DNA of 64,000 bases from NCBI RefSeq assembly GCF_958979055.1, contig NC_084899.1, forward strand, positions 22,201,501 through 22,265,500. Reading direction: 5' to 3'. Every line of letters starts with the position of its first letter. Positions within the stretch are counted from its first letter, which is position 1. Both the position numbers and the translations under genes were made by a program. This document shows positions 35,393 to 46,230 of this stretch, in pieces. Under the pieces are notes generated by a model. The model did no database searches, had not been told where the DNA came from, and worked only from the letters and a program-made list of their open reading frames with translations. The stretch is from Alnus glutinosa (Eukaryota > Streptophyta > Magnoliopsida > Fagales > Betulaceae).

Positions 35393-38300
35393 ATGCCAAT
35401 GCCAATGCCGAGACAGTCCTTCAACACTCACAACCACCATCCAATGCCGAGGCAATCCATCACCGCCTTTCACCACCACCACCACTATCATCTCCTCTTC
35501 ATCCTTACACTCTTGGTGTCATCTTTCTCTTCTTCTACTGCAAACAATGAAGTTGTTACACTATATTCATGGCTTCAGAGCTCTGCTTCACCTTCTCCAG
35601 CTTTTTCCAACTGGAACCCTTCAGACACCAACCCTTGTAACTGGTCTTACATAACTTGTTCTTCGGAAGAGTTTGTCACTGAGATAAATATCCAGTCTGT
35701 TGAGCAAGCTCTTCCCTTCCCTTCCAATCTTTCCTCTCTTCACTTCCTCCAAAAGCTCGTCATTTCCGGTGCTAACCTCACCGGAACAATCTCTCCTGAT
35801 ATTGGATATTGCACTCTACTTACAGTCATTGATGTTAGTTCCAACAATCTCGTGGGAAGTATTCCTTCAAGTATTGGGAAGCTCCAAAATCTCAAGAATC
35901 TTATTGTATTTGATAATTACCTAAGTGGGAAACTGCCGGTTGAACTGGGACAACTCTCAAAATTGGAATCTATACGTGCCGGAGGGAACAGAGACATTGC
36001 AGGAAATATTCCAGACGAGCTTGGAGACTGCAAGAACTTGCAGGTGCTTGGTCTGGCTGATACTAAAATTTCAGGCTCTATACCGGCTTCATTGGGTAAA
36101 TTAAGCAGGCTTCAGACGCTCGCAGTGTATACTACTATGCTTTCCGGTGAGATTCCGCCAGATTTAGGGAACTGTACGGAGCTTGTCAACTTGTTCATGT
36201 ACGAGAATGATCTCTCAGGCTCACTTCCAGCAGAGTTGGGTAAGCTTCAGAAGCTGGAGAAGTTGTTATTGTGGCAGAACAATTTTGATGGAACTATTCC
36301 TGAGGAAATTGGAAACTGTAAAAGCTTGAAGATCATTGACCTCTCCTTGAATTCTCTTTCTGGAAGCATACCTCGGTCCTTCGGAAACCTCTCAAATCTT
36401 GTAGAGCTTATGCTTAGTAACAATAACATCTCTGGTTCAATCCCATCAGTTCTTTCAAATGCTACAAGCCTCCTACAGTTACAGCTTGATACTAACCAGA
36501 TATCAGGATCGATCCCTGCAGACCTTGGGATGTTGACAAAGCTAACAGTCTTCTTTGCTTGGCAGAACAAACTTGAAGGAAGCATTCCGCCGGCATTGGC
36601 CAGCTGCCGGAGCCTCGAAGCCTTAGATTTGTCGCACAATGTACTCACTGGTAGCTTACCACCTGGGATATTTCAGCTTCAAAATTTAACAAAGCTTCTT
36701 TTGATTTCCAATCACATTTCGGGTTCAATCCCTCCAGAGGTTGGTAACTGCATTTCTCTTATCCGGCTTCGGCTAGTGAATAATCGAATCGGAGGGGAGA
36801 TCCCGAAAGAAATCGGGTTCCTCAATAGCCTTAGTTTCCTTGACCTGTCGGAAAATCGTCTTGTTGGATCAGTGCCAGATGAGATGGGAAATTGTACTGA
36901 ACTGCAAATGCTGAACCTAAGTAATAACACTATTGGAGGCACCTTGCCTAGCTCTTTATCTGCTCTTACCAGGATTCAAGTATTGGACTTTTCTGTTAAT
37001 CAGTTTGTAGGTCAAATTCCTGGGAGTTTTGGGAGACTTACTTCTTTGAACAGACTCCTCCTTAGTAGGAACTTCCTCTCTGGTTCAATCTCCTCTTCGC
37101 TTGGCCGCTGTTCAGGTCTTCAGTTGCTTGATTTTAGCAGCAATGCACTTTCTGGTACAATCCCAGCAGAATTATTTGAAATTGAAGCTCTTGATATTGC
37201 TCTGAATTTGAGTTTCAATGCACTGTCTGGTGTGATCCCACCTCAAATTTCTGCTCTCAACAAGCTCTCCTTGCTAGACCTTTCTCACAATAAGCTGGAA
37301 GGTGACTTGATGGCACTATCGGGGCTTGTGAATCTTGTTTCTCTGAACATTTCCTACAATAATTTCACAGGTTATCTTCCAGACAGCAAGCTGTTTAGAC
37401 AGTTATCGGCAACAGAGTTGGCAGGGAACCAAGGATTGTGTGCTAAGGGTCACGATGCATGTTTCCTAAGCAATGCTACAACAATGAGCATGACAAGCAG
37501 CCGTGGTGGTTTCAGGAGGTCACAGACACTTAGACTAACCATTGGATTGTTAATTGCTCTGATAATTGCATTGGCAATTCTCGGGGCTGTCGCATTTTTT
37601 CGAGCACGGAAAATGATCAGAGATGACAATGATTCTGAGATGGGAGAGGATTCATGGCCTTGGCAGTTTACTCCATTCCAGAAGTTGAACTTGTCAGTTG
37701 AACAAGTTCTGAAGTGTCTAGTTGAGCCCAATGTTATTGGAAAGGGTTGTTCAGGAATTGTTTACAGGGCAGAAATCGAAAACGGGGAAGCGATTGCAGT
37801 AAAGAAGCTCTGGCCAACAACAATGGCTGCTGGATACAATTGCCAAATTGAAAGGTTAGAAATCAATAGAGGAATTCGTGATTCATTTTCAGCTGAAGTA
37901 AAAACTCTTGGATCTATTCGGCACAAGAACATTGTAAGGTTCTTGGGTTGCTGTTGGAATCGAAACACAAGATTGCTAATGTATGATTACATGCCCAATG
38001 GGAGCTTAGGTAGTCTTCTCCATGAAAGAAGTGGCAACTGCTTGGAATGGAACCTGAGATATCAGATTGTATTGGGGGCAGCTCAAGGTTTGGCTTATCT
38101 ACACCATGACTGTGTTCCTCCCATTGTTCACAGGGACATTAAGGCCAACAACATTCTCATTGGTCCTGAATTTGAACCCTACATTGCTGATTTTGGGCTT
38201 GCCAAGCTTGTTGATGATGGAGATTTTGCACGGTCTTCCAACACTGTTGCTGGTTCCTTTGGTTACATTGCTCCCGGTTTGTACAGTTTTCTAATAATTC

Positions 38301-38997
38301 ACAACTTTTTTAGCATCCCAAATTGATTTCAGGGTCTTAAGTACTAGTTTATAATTTTTAACATGAAATGAAAGAATTCATAACAAAACCAAATGTTCAT
38401 TCATAAACCATACCAAAACTAACTGCATTGTGAATAACTATTTGTCATATATTATTTTCACATCTCTAAGTTTGCTTCTGCCTATGGTTTGCAGAGTATG
38501 GGTATATGATGAAGATAACAGAGAAGAGTGATGTGTATAGCTATGGTGTTGTTGTTTTAGAAGTGTTAACAGGGAAGCAACCAATTGATCCAACCATACC
38601 AGATGGGCTTCACATTGTAGATTGGGTAAGGCAGAAGAGAGGGGGAGTTGAAGTGATGGATGCAAGCTTACGCGCTCGGCCGGAATCGGAAATCGAGGAA
38701 ATGTTGCAAACCTTAGGCGTGGCTTTGCTTTGTGTAAATCCTTCCCCAGACGATAGGCCAACCATGAAAGATGTAGCAGCAATGCTCAAAGAGATAAGGC
38801 ATGAGAGAGAAGAGTGCATGAAATTTGATATGCTTCTTAATGGGTCTATTGCAAATGAAAGACAAGAGAACAATAGCTGCAATGGAGGTCCATCAGAAAA
38901 GATGGAACATTCATACCTTCACACCAACAACACAAGCTTTTCTGCATCATCATTGCTTTACTCTTCTTCCTCCAATGCTAAAACAACTTTCAAATAG
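35393..38997 (+). CDS. LRR receptor kinase of the RGI/RGFR family, 2 exons
   Basis: Exon 1 35393-38276 and exon 2 38495-38997 join in a split Glu codon of the kinase APE motif, giving 1128 aa. Order: His-rich N-terminus with signal peptide (LLFILTLLVSSFSSSTA), cap LYSWLQSS...PCNWSYITC, over twenty LRRs (about 85-660), a transmembrane helix (LTIGLLIALIIALAILGAVAFF), and an active-type kinase with GKGCSGIVY, AVKKL, HRDIKANN and DFGLAKL. It closely matches Arabidopsis At3g24240/At5g48940 (RGI1/RGI2), receptors for the sulfated root-meristem growth factor peptides that maintain the root stem-cell niche; the ligand is inferred from orthology. The frame is open upstream of 35393, but the first ATG of this frame is there (three near-repeat ATG codons within 12 bases, all in frame); the Met at about 35444 is an alternative. 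The stop lies within the first unit of a tandem duplication. Confidence 0.93.
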
Positions 38998-39206
38998 TTC
39001 AGATCGAGTTCCTTGGATTTTGTTTCTAGACCAGTTTAGTTTTCACCAATCTGGTTTCCTTATGTTAGATAACAACGTTTTAATAATCAGAATAAGCAAA
39101 TAGTTCAGATCGAGTTCCTTGGATTTTGTTTCTAGACCAGTTTAGTTTTCACCAATCTGGTTTCCTTATGTTAGATAAGAACGTTTTAATAATCAGAATC
39201 AGCAAA
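38995..39206 (+). repeat. 106-bp tandem duplication at the RGI stop codon
   Basis: Two adjacent copies, 38995-39100 and 39101-39206, each beginning TAGTTCAGATCGAGTTCC and ending in AGCAAA. Only about two base differences separate them, so the duplication is recent. The first copy begins exactly at the receptor kinase stop codon, so the duplicated unit is 3' UTR sequence. Confidence 0.95.
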
Positions 39207-39452
39207 GTTCAGCTTTGGTCATATGATTCTTACATTTTATCAATTACATTTAATTGACAAGGGACATCGAAATCTGAGTATTTCAACATATATAACATTT
39301 CAACTGCATACTTTGCATCATATACTAATTAACCTTTACATGTTTAATGAAATCTATCTTATTACTAATAAAAGTTTTTTTAATTTTTTTTTTTTTAGAA
39401 AAACTTTGTTTACCACCACTGATATTTCATTACTTGTACAATCATACTCATA

Positions 39453-39795
39453 AACTTTAAAGAGCGTCAATTTAGTGTATTCATCTTTCAATTTTTTTCA
39501 ATTTTATCCGTTCGTTAGACTTTTCTGTTAAATCTTAACGAAAGGGTGTCAAAATTCGTAAAATACCCCTCCATTTTTTAGGAAAAAAAATAAAATAAAA
39601 AGATTGCAAGGATTTAGATCAGGATTTAACGAAATTTGTAAAAATACACATGCCTGAATCTTTGATTTTTTTTTTTTTTTTTTTTAAATGAGTATTTTGA
39701 AAATTTTGACAGGATTTAACGAAAAATTCTAATGGATGGGTGAAATTGAAAAAAATTGAAAAATGAATACACTAAATTGACACTTTTTAAAGTGG
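39453..39795. mobile_element. Fold-back element, family A copy 2
   Basis: Left arm 'gtcaatttagtgtattcatc' and 'ttcaatttttttcaatttta' pair with right arm 'gaatacactaaattgac' and 'gaaattgaaaaaaattgaaa'; inner 'ctgttaaatc' pairs with 'gatttaacg'. The wording matches copies at 3774-4192 and 41470-41913. It is non-coding and lies just past the receptor kinase 3' end. Confidence 0.6.
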
Positions 39796-40221
39796 GTATA
39801 TATAACTGTATAATTGCAAAAATGATGAAAGATCGATCGATAATTAATGGCATAAGTAAAGTTTTCTCTTTATTTTATAATTAATTATTCATTGAAAAAA
39901 TTTAACAAGAACATAAAGGATTCACCAGCAACCCTTTTAAAAACAAGACAACATAAAAGGCAGAGAAGGCCTTCACAAAGAAGTGCCTTTGGGTCATGTG
40001 ATTAAGTCTCACATGCCAAACCTATAGGCATGTGGCTGGCCCACGACTCAATAATAGTCAAATTTGTGGATTGTAAAACATGCTTGGAATGGAAAACACA
40101 ATATATAGTCAAACATGTGATAATAAGATAATTAGTCATGTCATGTATATATGTATAAAAATCTAAGAATTAGGTGACTTGTGGTAAGCATACATGCATG
40201 GAGAATTTTATTTTATTTATT

Positions 40222-40744
40222 GGGTTAAAGATTTTTTTGCTACTTGTGGTTTGAAAATTTTATTTTTTGGTATTTTAATTTTAATTCGCATCGCAGATAG
40301 TCCTTGAGTTTTGGAAAAAGACGGATATAGTATCTCCGTCCAAAATTTAACGGATTGCCATGTGTCTAGTCTCAGGTGTTGACATGTGACACAATATAAA
40401 AAAAATTAAAATATTTAAAAATTAATAAAAATAATTAAAAATAATTAAAAATAATAAAACTTGAAAAAAAATAATTAAAACTTTCAAAAAAAATTGAAGA
40501 AAAAGGAAGGGTAGCTCAGCCACCCCCTTCGCTGGTTTGGGGTGGCCGAATCAGGCCAAAGAGAAAAAAAAAATGAAAAAAAAAAATAAAAAATTAGAGG
40601 GTTTTGGCCCTTGGGGGTGGCCGATGGATGGAGGTACCATATCCGTTTTTTCCTAAAACCAGGTACCATTTGCGATGCGAATTGAAACTGAGGTTTCAAA
40701 AAATAAAGTTTCCAAACCATAGGTATCAAAAAGGTATTTAACCC
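40222..40744. mobile_element. Fold-back element, family C
   Basis: A long inverted repeat: the left end GGGTTAAAGATTTTTTTGCT continues with AATTCGCATCGCA and AAAAAGACGGATATAG. The right end in reverse complement reads GGGTTAAATACCTTTTTGAT and likewise contains AATTCGCATCGCA and AAAAAACGGATATGG. The arms are about 110 bp each around an AT-rich and 'ggtggc' loop. No coding capacity is present. It is probably a MITE; the family is not assigned. Confidence 0.7.
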
Positions 40745-40883
40745 ATTTTTTTTTTTTTTTACTTTTTTTTTAAGAGTAAGACATTTGGCCTAAAATTAAA
40801 GTGACCAAGTGGAAGCCAAAGAAAGCTGATCGAACAGAAGATCTTCGTCTCTTCTATTCTTAGATTCAACAAGCAAGAGATAG

Positions 40884-41004
40884 AAGTTCTTAAGGGATAG
40901 CTCAATCGGCTGAGGACCATGCCTCATGAAGCGAATGTCACTAGTTCGAATCCCCTCTCCCTCCTTTTGTGTGAACATGTCAAAAAAAAAAGAAAAAAGA
41001 AAAA
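40884..41004 (+). mobile_element. tRNA-derived SINE with TSD
   Basis: A 121-bp insertion with an RNA polymerase III A box (TAGCTCAATCGG, 40898-40909) and B box (AGTTCGAATCC, 40943-40953) at tRNA-like spacing, followed by a short unrelated tail and an A-rich 3' end. It is flanked by the exact 13-bp repeat AAGCAAGAGATAG at 40871-40883 and 41005-41017. Retroposition is therefore clear. The cloverleaf is too degenerate for a working tRNA, so this is a SINE and not a tRNA gene. Confidence 0.85.
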
Positions 41005-41469
41005 AAGCAAGAGATAGCTTGAGAGTTTAAATAGAAAAAAAACTCGAAATCTTATTAATTCTCTCAAAAAATGCCGACTTCAGTACATCCATTATGTACT
41101 AAAATAGGTTAAGCACAGTGAAATTCGTAGGCATTTAATAAATTAAAAAGAAAATCCTAAACTAAAGTTAAAAGTTTTCAAATTTGGGTAGTCATGTTCG
41201 AACGGAATTGGACCTCGTTTGAATGGGACGCAATCTCCATGTGCCACTAAGTTTAGTTGACTGGATTTAGAAATCACGTTTTTAAAACACACATTTTAAA
41301 ATCGCAAACTCAAACGGACTCTAACCAGTGCGAATGAAACTCAATAAACGATATTTAAGTGAAAATAGACAACACAATATTGCAGTAGATATTCACTTAA
41401 CTTCCAAGCAGGAGATCGAAATCCTGCAACCTTTCTTCCATTTTGGTTTTTTATCGATTAAAAAAAATG

Positions 41470-41913
41470 AGAACTTCAATTATAAGAACTTTTACCATTT
41501 TTTAAAAGGTACCTAAACTTTAAAACGCCTCAATTTAAGGTATTCATTTTTTAGAAAGTTTCATTCTTAGTCATCTGTTAGAATTTTCTATTAAATCCTA
41601 TCACAATTTTCAAAATACCCGTGTTTATTTTTTATTTTTTAAAAAAATTATAAATTTTTTAAAGATTTAGCCATGGATATTGTTGCAAATTCCATTAAAT
41701 TCTGACCAATACTTATATCTTAGCAATTTTTGTTTTCTTTTTTTCTTTTTCCTAAAAAAAGGAGGGGTATTTTAGGAATTTTGACTAGAATATTTAACGG
41801 AAGACCGAGATTCAAAATTTATGAAAAAATGAATATCTTAAATTGAAACGTTTTAAAATTTAGGTACTTTTTTTAAAAAGAGAAGAAAGATAAAAAATTA
41901 TAAGTGAAATTCT
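41470..41913. mobile_element. Fold-back element, family A copy 3
   Basis: Left arm 'aaggtacctaaactttaaaa' and 'cgcctcaatttaaggtattc' pairs with right arm 'gaatatcttaaattgaaacg' and 'ttttaaaatttaggtac'. Same wording as copies 1 and 2, with more mismatch between its arms. Non-coding. Confidence 0.6.
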
Positions 41914-42519
41914 AAAAAAAAAAATCTCCCCGTTCTGCAGGCCGGATAAGTACATGCAGTTTGTAAAAGTATTCCTTTAAATTGAACAAGCGTCCTCCGA
42001 TCCAGTGCACAATCCAATGCAATTGAGTTTTTATTTTTATTAATTTTTTATTTTTTTTTTAAAGCAAAATTTTTTATACAACAAAGAATGCCCATGAAGA
42101 CAATTAACAACATTAAAGAAGCATAGAAACACAAGTGTATATAATTCAAGTTCGAACTTAGGACCATAGTTCAGTACAATATATGTACCGTTCCAACATT
42201 TTTTTTTTTTTGAAGGTAATCTCGAATTTCATTGATCAAAGAGTTACAAATACTTGCTCTGCAGTAACACAATCTGCAATATATATATACATCGTGGATA
42301 AGAATTAAACCAAACTTTTCTTGCCGATTATAATACTGCCATACCTGCCCAAGATCTCCCCTTCTTGCGCTATACGGCCTGATACATAACTTGAGCATCC
42401 CCTTCAAGCAGGATGCATGTCATGAAACTCAAGCTCTCGACATAACTCGACCCACATCCTAGCAGCAAGTGCCTCGGCAACCGAGGGATCTGCAACAAAA
42501 CGGATGGTGGTGCACTTTG

Positions 42520-43152
42520 TGTTGGGGTGAATGTCAATAACAAAATTGCAGCGAAAAATATTTACCCCTCTTTGTGCAAATTAAATAGTCAATCTAGCTA
42601 GCACCAAAATATCAACTCACACAAGAACAATGCAGAAAAATATATCCAACAACCACCACAAGCAAGACACTAAAATTTTTACGTGAAAAACCCTCCTGTG
42701 TGAAGGAAAAACCACGGGACCTAGTCCAGTTAAAACTTCCACTATCAACAATAATGGGCTTACAAATTGTATTCTCTAGAACAATATCTAGAGGTTATCA
42801 CCACATCAAGAATACACACATTCTTGGATTAAAACATAAATTCATCACTATAAAATGGATTCCAACAACAACAAAGAAAGGTCTCACCAAGTGGGGATGA
42901 ACAACCGAGCAACGACTGGAAGGAAGTCCAACGATCGACACCAGTCAATGCGTAGCCCTCGTCGTCAGGAACAACATACTGAAATTTCATCAAGATCGGA
43001 CCATAGATGACCCTCCAATCTCTGATGGAAATGGCTATGTGAAAAACCACATTTTTCTCTCCTTCCTCTCTGTTTTTGGACGAAGCTCACTCCCTCCAAA
43101 ACTCTTATTTCTTTTCTCCCTCACACGGCTGTAAAACCAGCCAGCCTTCCTT

Positions 43153-43189
<37 letters not shown>

Positions 43190-43308
43190 CATTTGGACAC
43201 AGGTCACGCATTGTGCGTGACCTGTTCTTGGCCAACAGAAATAGAGGCGCAGCCTCTGTTTCTTTTGGCTCAAGGGTTGGTCCCCCACGTAGGAGGGACC
43301 ACCCAACA
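42520..43308. mobile_element. 789-bp solo LTR inserted in the LINE
   Basis: Starts TGTTGGGGTG and ends CACCCAACA, an inverted TG...CA pair. It is flanked by the exact duplication CTTTG at 42515-42519 and 43309-43313. LINE RNase H coding sequence resumes in frame on both sides. Inside are 'acgtgaaaaaccctcctgtg' and 'aaaaaccacgggacc' words familiar from plant LTRs, a T35 run at 43155-43189 and a short 'gtcacgcattgtgcgtgac' hairpin. No internal retrotransposon sequence remains. Orientation and superfamily cannot be fixed. Confidence 0.85.
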
Positions 43309-43557
43309 CTTTGCCACCCGCACAGTACCAGTATGGTCACGTATCAGAAACCCCATTCCCATTTGTTTACTTCTTTGATCAACTGCCGCATCCCGATTGA
43401 GTTTCGATCAACTGCCCATGAGATGGTCGTTTCCACTGTAAGCAGAGGTTCACAGGTGCCCGACTAGCTGGGTTAGCCACCTCAATAGCCTGATGGAAAG
43501 CCTCAAGAGTATCGGGTGCACACTTCACTAAAGTTCTAGAATTCATAACGACCGTCC

Positions 43558-43820
43558 TATTAGATTACATTTTTACACATGTGATTAATTCTGTAAAGAC
43601 ACGTGATTTTTGTTTTGTTAGTTAGTTAGACTCTGTTAGATTATAACTTGCAAAGCAAGTCATGTAACTCAGTATATATATACTGCAAATCATGTACAGT
43701 TATTTTTTACGCTATTCAATACTAAATCAGAGAATCATTTTTTCTCTCAAACCTCTTGTTCAAGTTTCATATTCACAGCTTGTTCTTGCTTTACATAATC
43801 ATTCAACATCAAATTCAATA
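43558..43820 (+). repeat. 5' LTR of the copia element
   Basis: 263 bp, with a TATA-like 'agtatatatatactgc' at about 43670. Differs from the 3' LTR at two positions (C/T near 43710 and T/A near 43809). Confidence 0.93.
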
Positions 43821-46223
43821 TGGTATCAGAGCAAAAAAAAAAAAATCAAAGAACGACCTTTGCCCTTTTGGGGTGAATGTGTTCTTTCCGCTGCCTATAT
43901 CATTAACAAAATCCCCACACCTCTTTTGTTAAATATATCTCCGTTTGAAAAATTATTTCATATTCCTCCTTCTTTTTCTCATTTTCGGGTTTTTGGTTGT
44001 CTTTGTTTTGTTTCTACCCTTTTTCATCATCGTACCAAATTTGCTCCTCGAGCAAAACCTTGTATCTTCATTAGTTATCCATACGGCATCAAAGGTTACA
44101 AAGTATTTGATCTTCATACAAAATCAATACTTGTATCCCGAGATGTTGTTTTTCATGAAGATATCTTTCCATATAAGACATCCAATCATCCTACTGCTCA
44201 TGATAATATTCATCTTCCTGTTTTACCTTATTCTGTTCCAGAATATAGTTGTGATTTTTTGGATTTTCCTTCATCTTCTGTTTCTCATAATATTACACAT
44301 TCTATTGTTCCTACAGTAGCTCATAATCCTGATTCAGTTTCTGCACCTCATACTACCATTTGTTCTCCTTCAGTTTCTCCTCATTCTGAAGTTAGTCCTG
44401 TTTTAGATGTTAGTCCTATAACAGATGATGTTTCCTCCATCTCTGTTCCTCAATGTGATGTTTCTGTTCCTATTCGTCAATCCTCAAGAGTTAGACATAA
44501 ACCGAGCTACTTACATCAATATCACTGTCAGATGGTGGATTCATCTTTTTCTTCTCCACTGCAGTCTTCTTCAAATGTTGCAGATCAGTTTTCCTCAGGT
44601 ATACCTCATACTCTTTCCTCGGTTTTGTCTTATGATCGTTTATCACCTTCTCATAAACAGTTTGCCCTTTCTATCTCTACTGCCATTGAGCCACAATTTT
44701 TTCATCAAGCTGTTAAACACTCTTGTTGGCGTGAAGCAATGAAATCTGAAATCAATGCTTTAGAGTCTAATAATACATGGACTCTTACATCTCTACCTCC
44801 TGGAAAGACCCCCATTGGTTGCAAATGGATTTATAAAGTCAAGTATCGTGCTGATGGTTCCATTGAACGGTATAAAGCCCGTTTGGTCGCCAAAGGCTTC
44901 ACACAATGTGAAGGCTTGGATTATTTTGAGACCTTTTCACCAGTTGTCAAGATGACTACTATTCGGTGTCTACTTGCTTTGGCTGCAATTCATAACTGGA
45001 AGCTTCACCAACTTGATGTGAATAATGCATTCTTGCATGGAGACTTGGATGAAGAAGTTTTTATGCAATTATCTCTTGGTTTTGCTAGCAAGGGGGAGAC
45101 TCGGGTATGTAAGCTCAATAAATCCCTTTATGGCTTAAAACAAGCCTCACGGCAGTGGTTTTCCAAGTTTTCTACCACTTTGCTTCAACATGGTTTCTCT
45201 CAATCCAAGGCCGATTATTCTTTGTTTACTAAGAAACTTGGCTCTTCTTTCATTGCTTTATTGGTCTACGTTGATGATATTGTCTTGGCCAGCAATGATT
45301 CCAAGCTCATTGATCAATTTATTGTGTTTCTTGACACTCATTTTAAGCTCAAGGATTTAGGTTCTCTTAAATTCTTTCTTGGTCTTGAGATTGCACGCAG
45401 TAGCAGTGGTATTGCTCTTTGTCAGCGCAAGTTTGCCCTTGATATTCTTAATGATTCTGGTCAATTAGCAGCTAAGCCAGCCAAGTTTCCCATGGAACCA
45501 AATATCCATTTTTCTGCTACTGATGGTACTCTGCTTGAAGATCCTACTGCATATAGACGGTTAATTGGTCAACTTTTGTACCTTACAACCACTCGGCCAG
45601 ATTTGACATACTCTGTTCACACTCTCAGCCAGTTTATGCAGTCCCCTAGACAACCCCATATGGCAGCAGCTCTTCGGGTTCTCAGATATGTTAAATCTGC
45701 CCCTGGCCAAGGTCTCTTCTTTCCTTCTTCCTCTACATGTCATCTTAAAGCTTTTTGTGACTACGATTGGGCTGGTTGTCCAGACACTAGAAGGTCGGTC
45801 ACTGGATTTTGTGTCTTCTTAGGCTCTTCCTTAATCTCTTGGAAGTCTAAGAAACAACACACGGTATCTCGATCTTCAGCTGAGGCTGAATATCGATCAA
45901 TGGCTGTTGTTTCTTGTGAAATCACATGGTTATCCAGACTTCTTGAAGATCTTCAAGTTACACATTCTTCTGCTGCTCTTCTATTTTGTGACAGCAAGGC
46001 TGCTCTTCATATAGCCGCCAATCCTGTCTATCACGAACGAACGAAGCACATCGAGATAGACTGTCACATTGTGCGTGAAAAGATTCAAATGGGACTGATT
46101 CGAACTCTCCATGTTTCCTCTGAAAATCAGCTTGCTAATCTTTTTACTAAGTCCCTTAGTTCTGCATCTTTTCACTCTCTTTTATTCAAGATGAACATTG
46201 TTGATCTCCACTGTCCATCTTGA
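43692..46223 (+). CDS. Copia Pol remnant: integrase C-term, RT, RNase H
   Basis: An 843-codon uninterrupted frame. It begins at an ATG inside the 5' LTR, passes through the primer-binding site and joins directly to the C-terminal integrase region (PFWGECVLSAAYIINK; GYKVFDLHTKSILVSRDVVF). A Ser-rich linker follows, then reverse transcriptase (CKWIYKVK, KARLVAKGF, QLDVNNAFLHGDL, catalytic YVDD, LKDLG..FLGLEI) and RNase H (SWKSKKQHTVSRSSAEAEYR; ADLFTK-type ANLFTKSL). The frame stops 7 bases before the 3' LTR. Gag, protease and the integrase catalytic core are absent, so it cannot move on its own, although RT and RNase H look intact. The LTR-derived N-terminus is an artefact of the deletion. A whole ORF of this length with no stop agrees with the young LTRs. 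Confidence 0.9.
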   Translation: MYSYFLRYSILNQRIIFSLKPLVQVSYSQLVLALHNHSTSNSIWYQSKKKKIKERPLPFWGECVLSAAYIINKIPTPLLLNISPFEKLFHIPPSFSHFRVFGCLCFVSTLFHHRTKFAPRAKPCIFISYPYGIKGYKVFDLHTKSILVSRDVVFHEDIFPYKTSNHPTAHDNIHLPVLPYSVPEYSCDFLDFPSSSVSHNITHSIVPTVAHNPDSVSAPHTTICSPSVSPHSEVSPVLDVSPITDDVSSISVPQCDVSVPIRQSSRVRHKPSYLHQYHCQMVDSSFSSPLQSSSNVADQFSSGIPHTLSSVLSYDRLSPSHKQFALSISTAIEPQFFHQAVKHSCWREAMKSEINALESNNTWTLTSLPPGKTPIGCKWIYKVKYRADGSIERYKARLVAKGFTQCEGLDYFETFSPVVKMTTIRCLLALAAIHNWKLHQLDVNNAFLHGDLDEEVFMQLSLGFASKGETRVCKLNKSLYGLKQASRQWFSKFSTTLLQHGFSQSKADYSLFTKKLGSSFIALLVYVDDIVLASNDSKLIDQFIVFLDTHFKLKDLGSLKFFLGLEIARSSSGIALCQRKFALDILNDSGQLAAKPAKFPMEPNIHFSATDGTLLEDPTAYRRLIGQLLYLTTTRPDLTYSVHTLSQFMQSPRQPHMAAALRVLRYVKSAPGQGLFFPSSSTCHLKAFCDYDWAGCPDTRRSVTGFCVFLGSSLISWKSKKQHTVSRSSAEAEYRSMAVVSCEITWLSRLLEDLQVTHSSAALLFCDSKAALHIAANPVYHERTKHIEIDCHIVREKIQMGLIRTLHVSSENQLANLFTKSLSSASFHSLLFKMNIVDLHCPS

Positions 46224-46230
46224 GGGGGAG

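Noticed and set aside
40889-40962. Possible tRNA gene
   Set aside because: A and B boxes are good but stems are degenerate, and the flanking duplication plus A-rich tail show a SINE.
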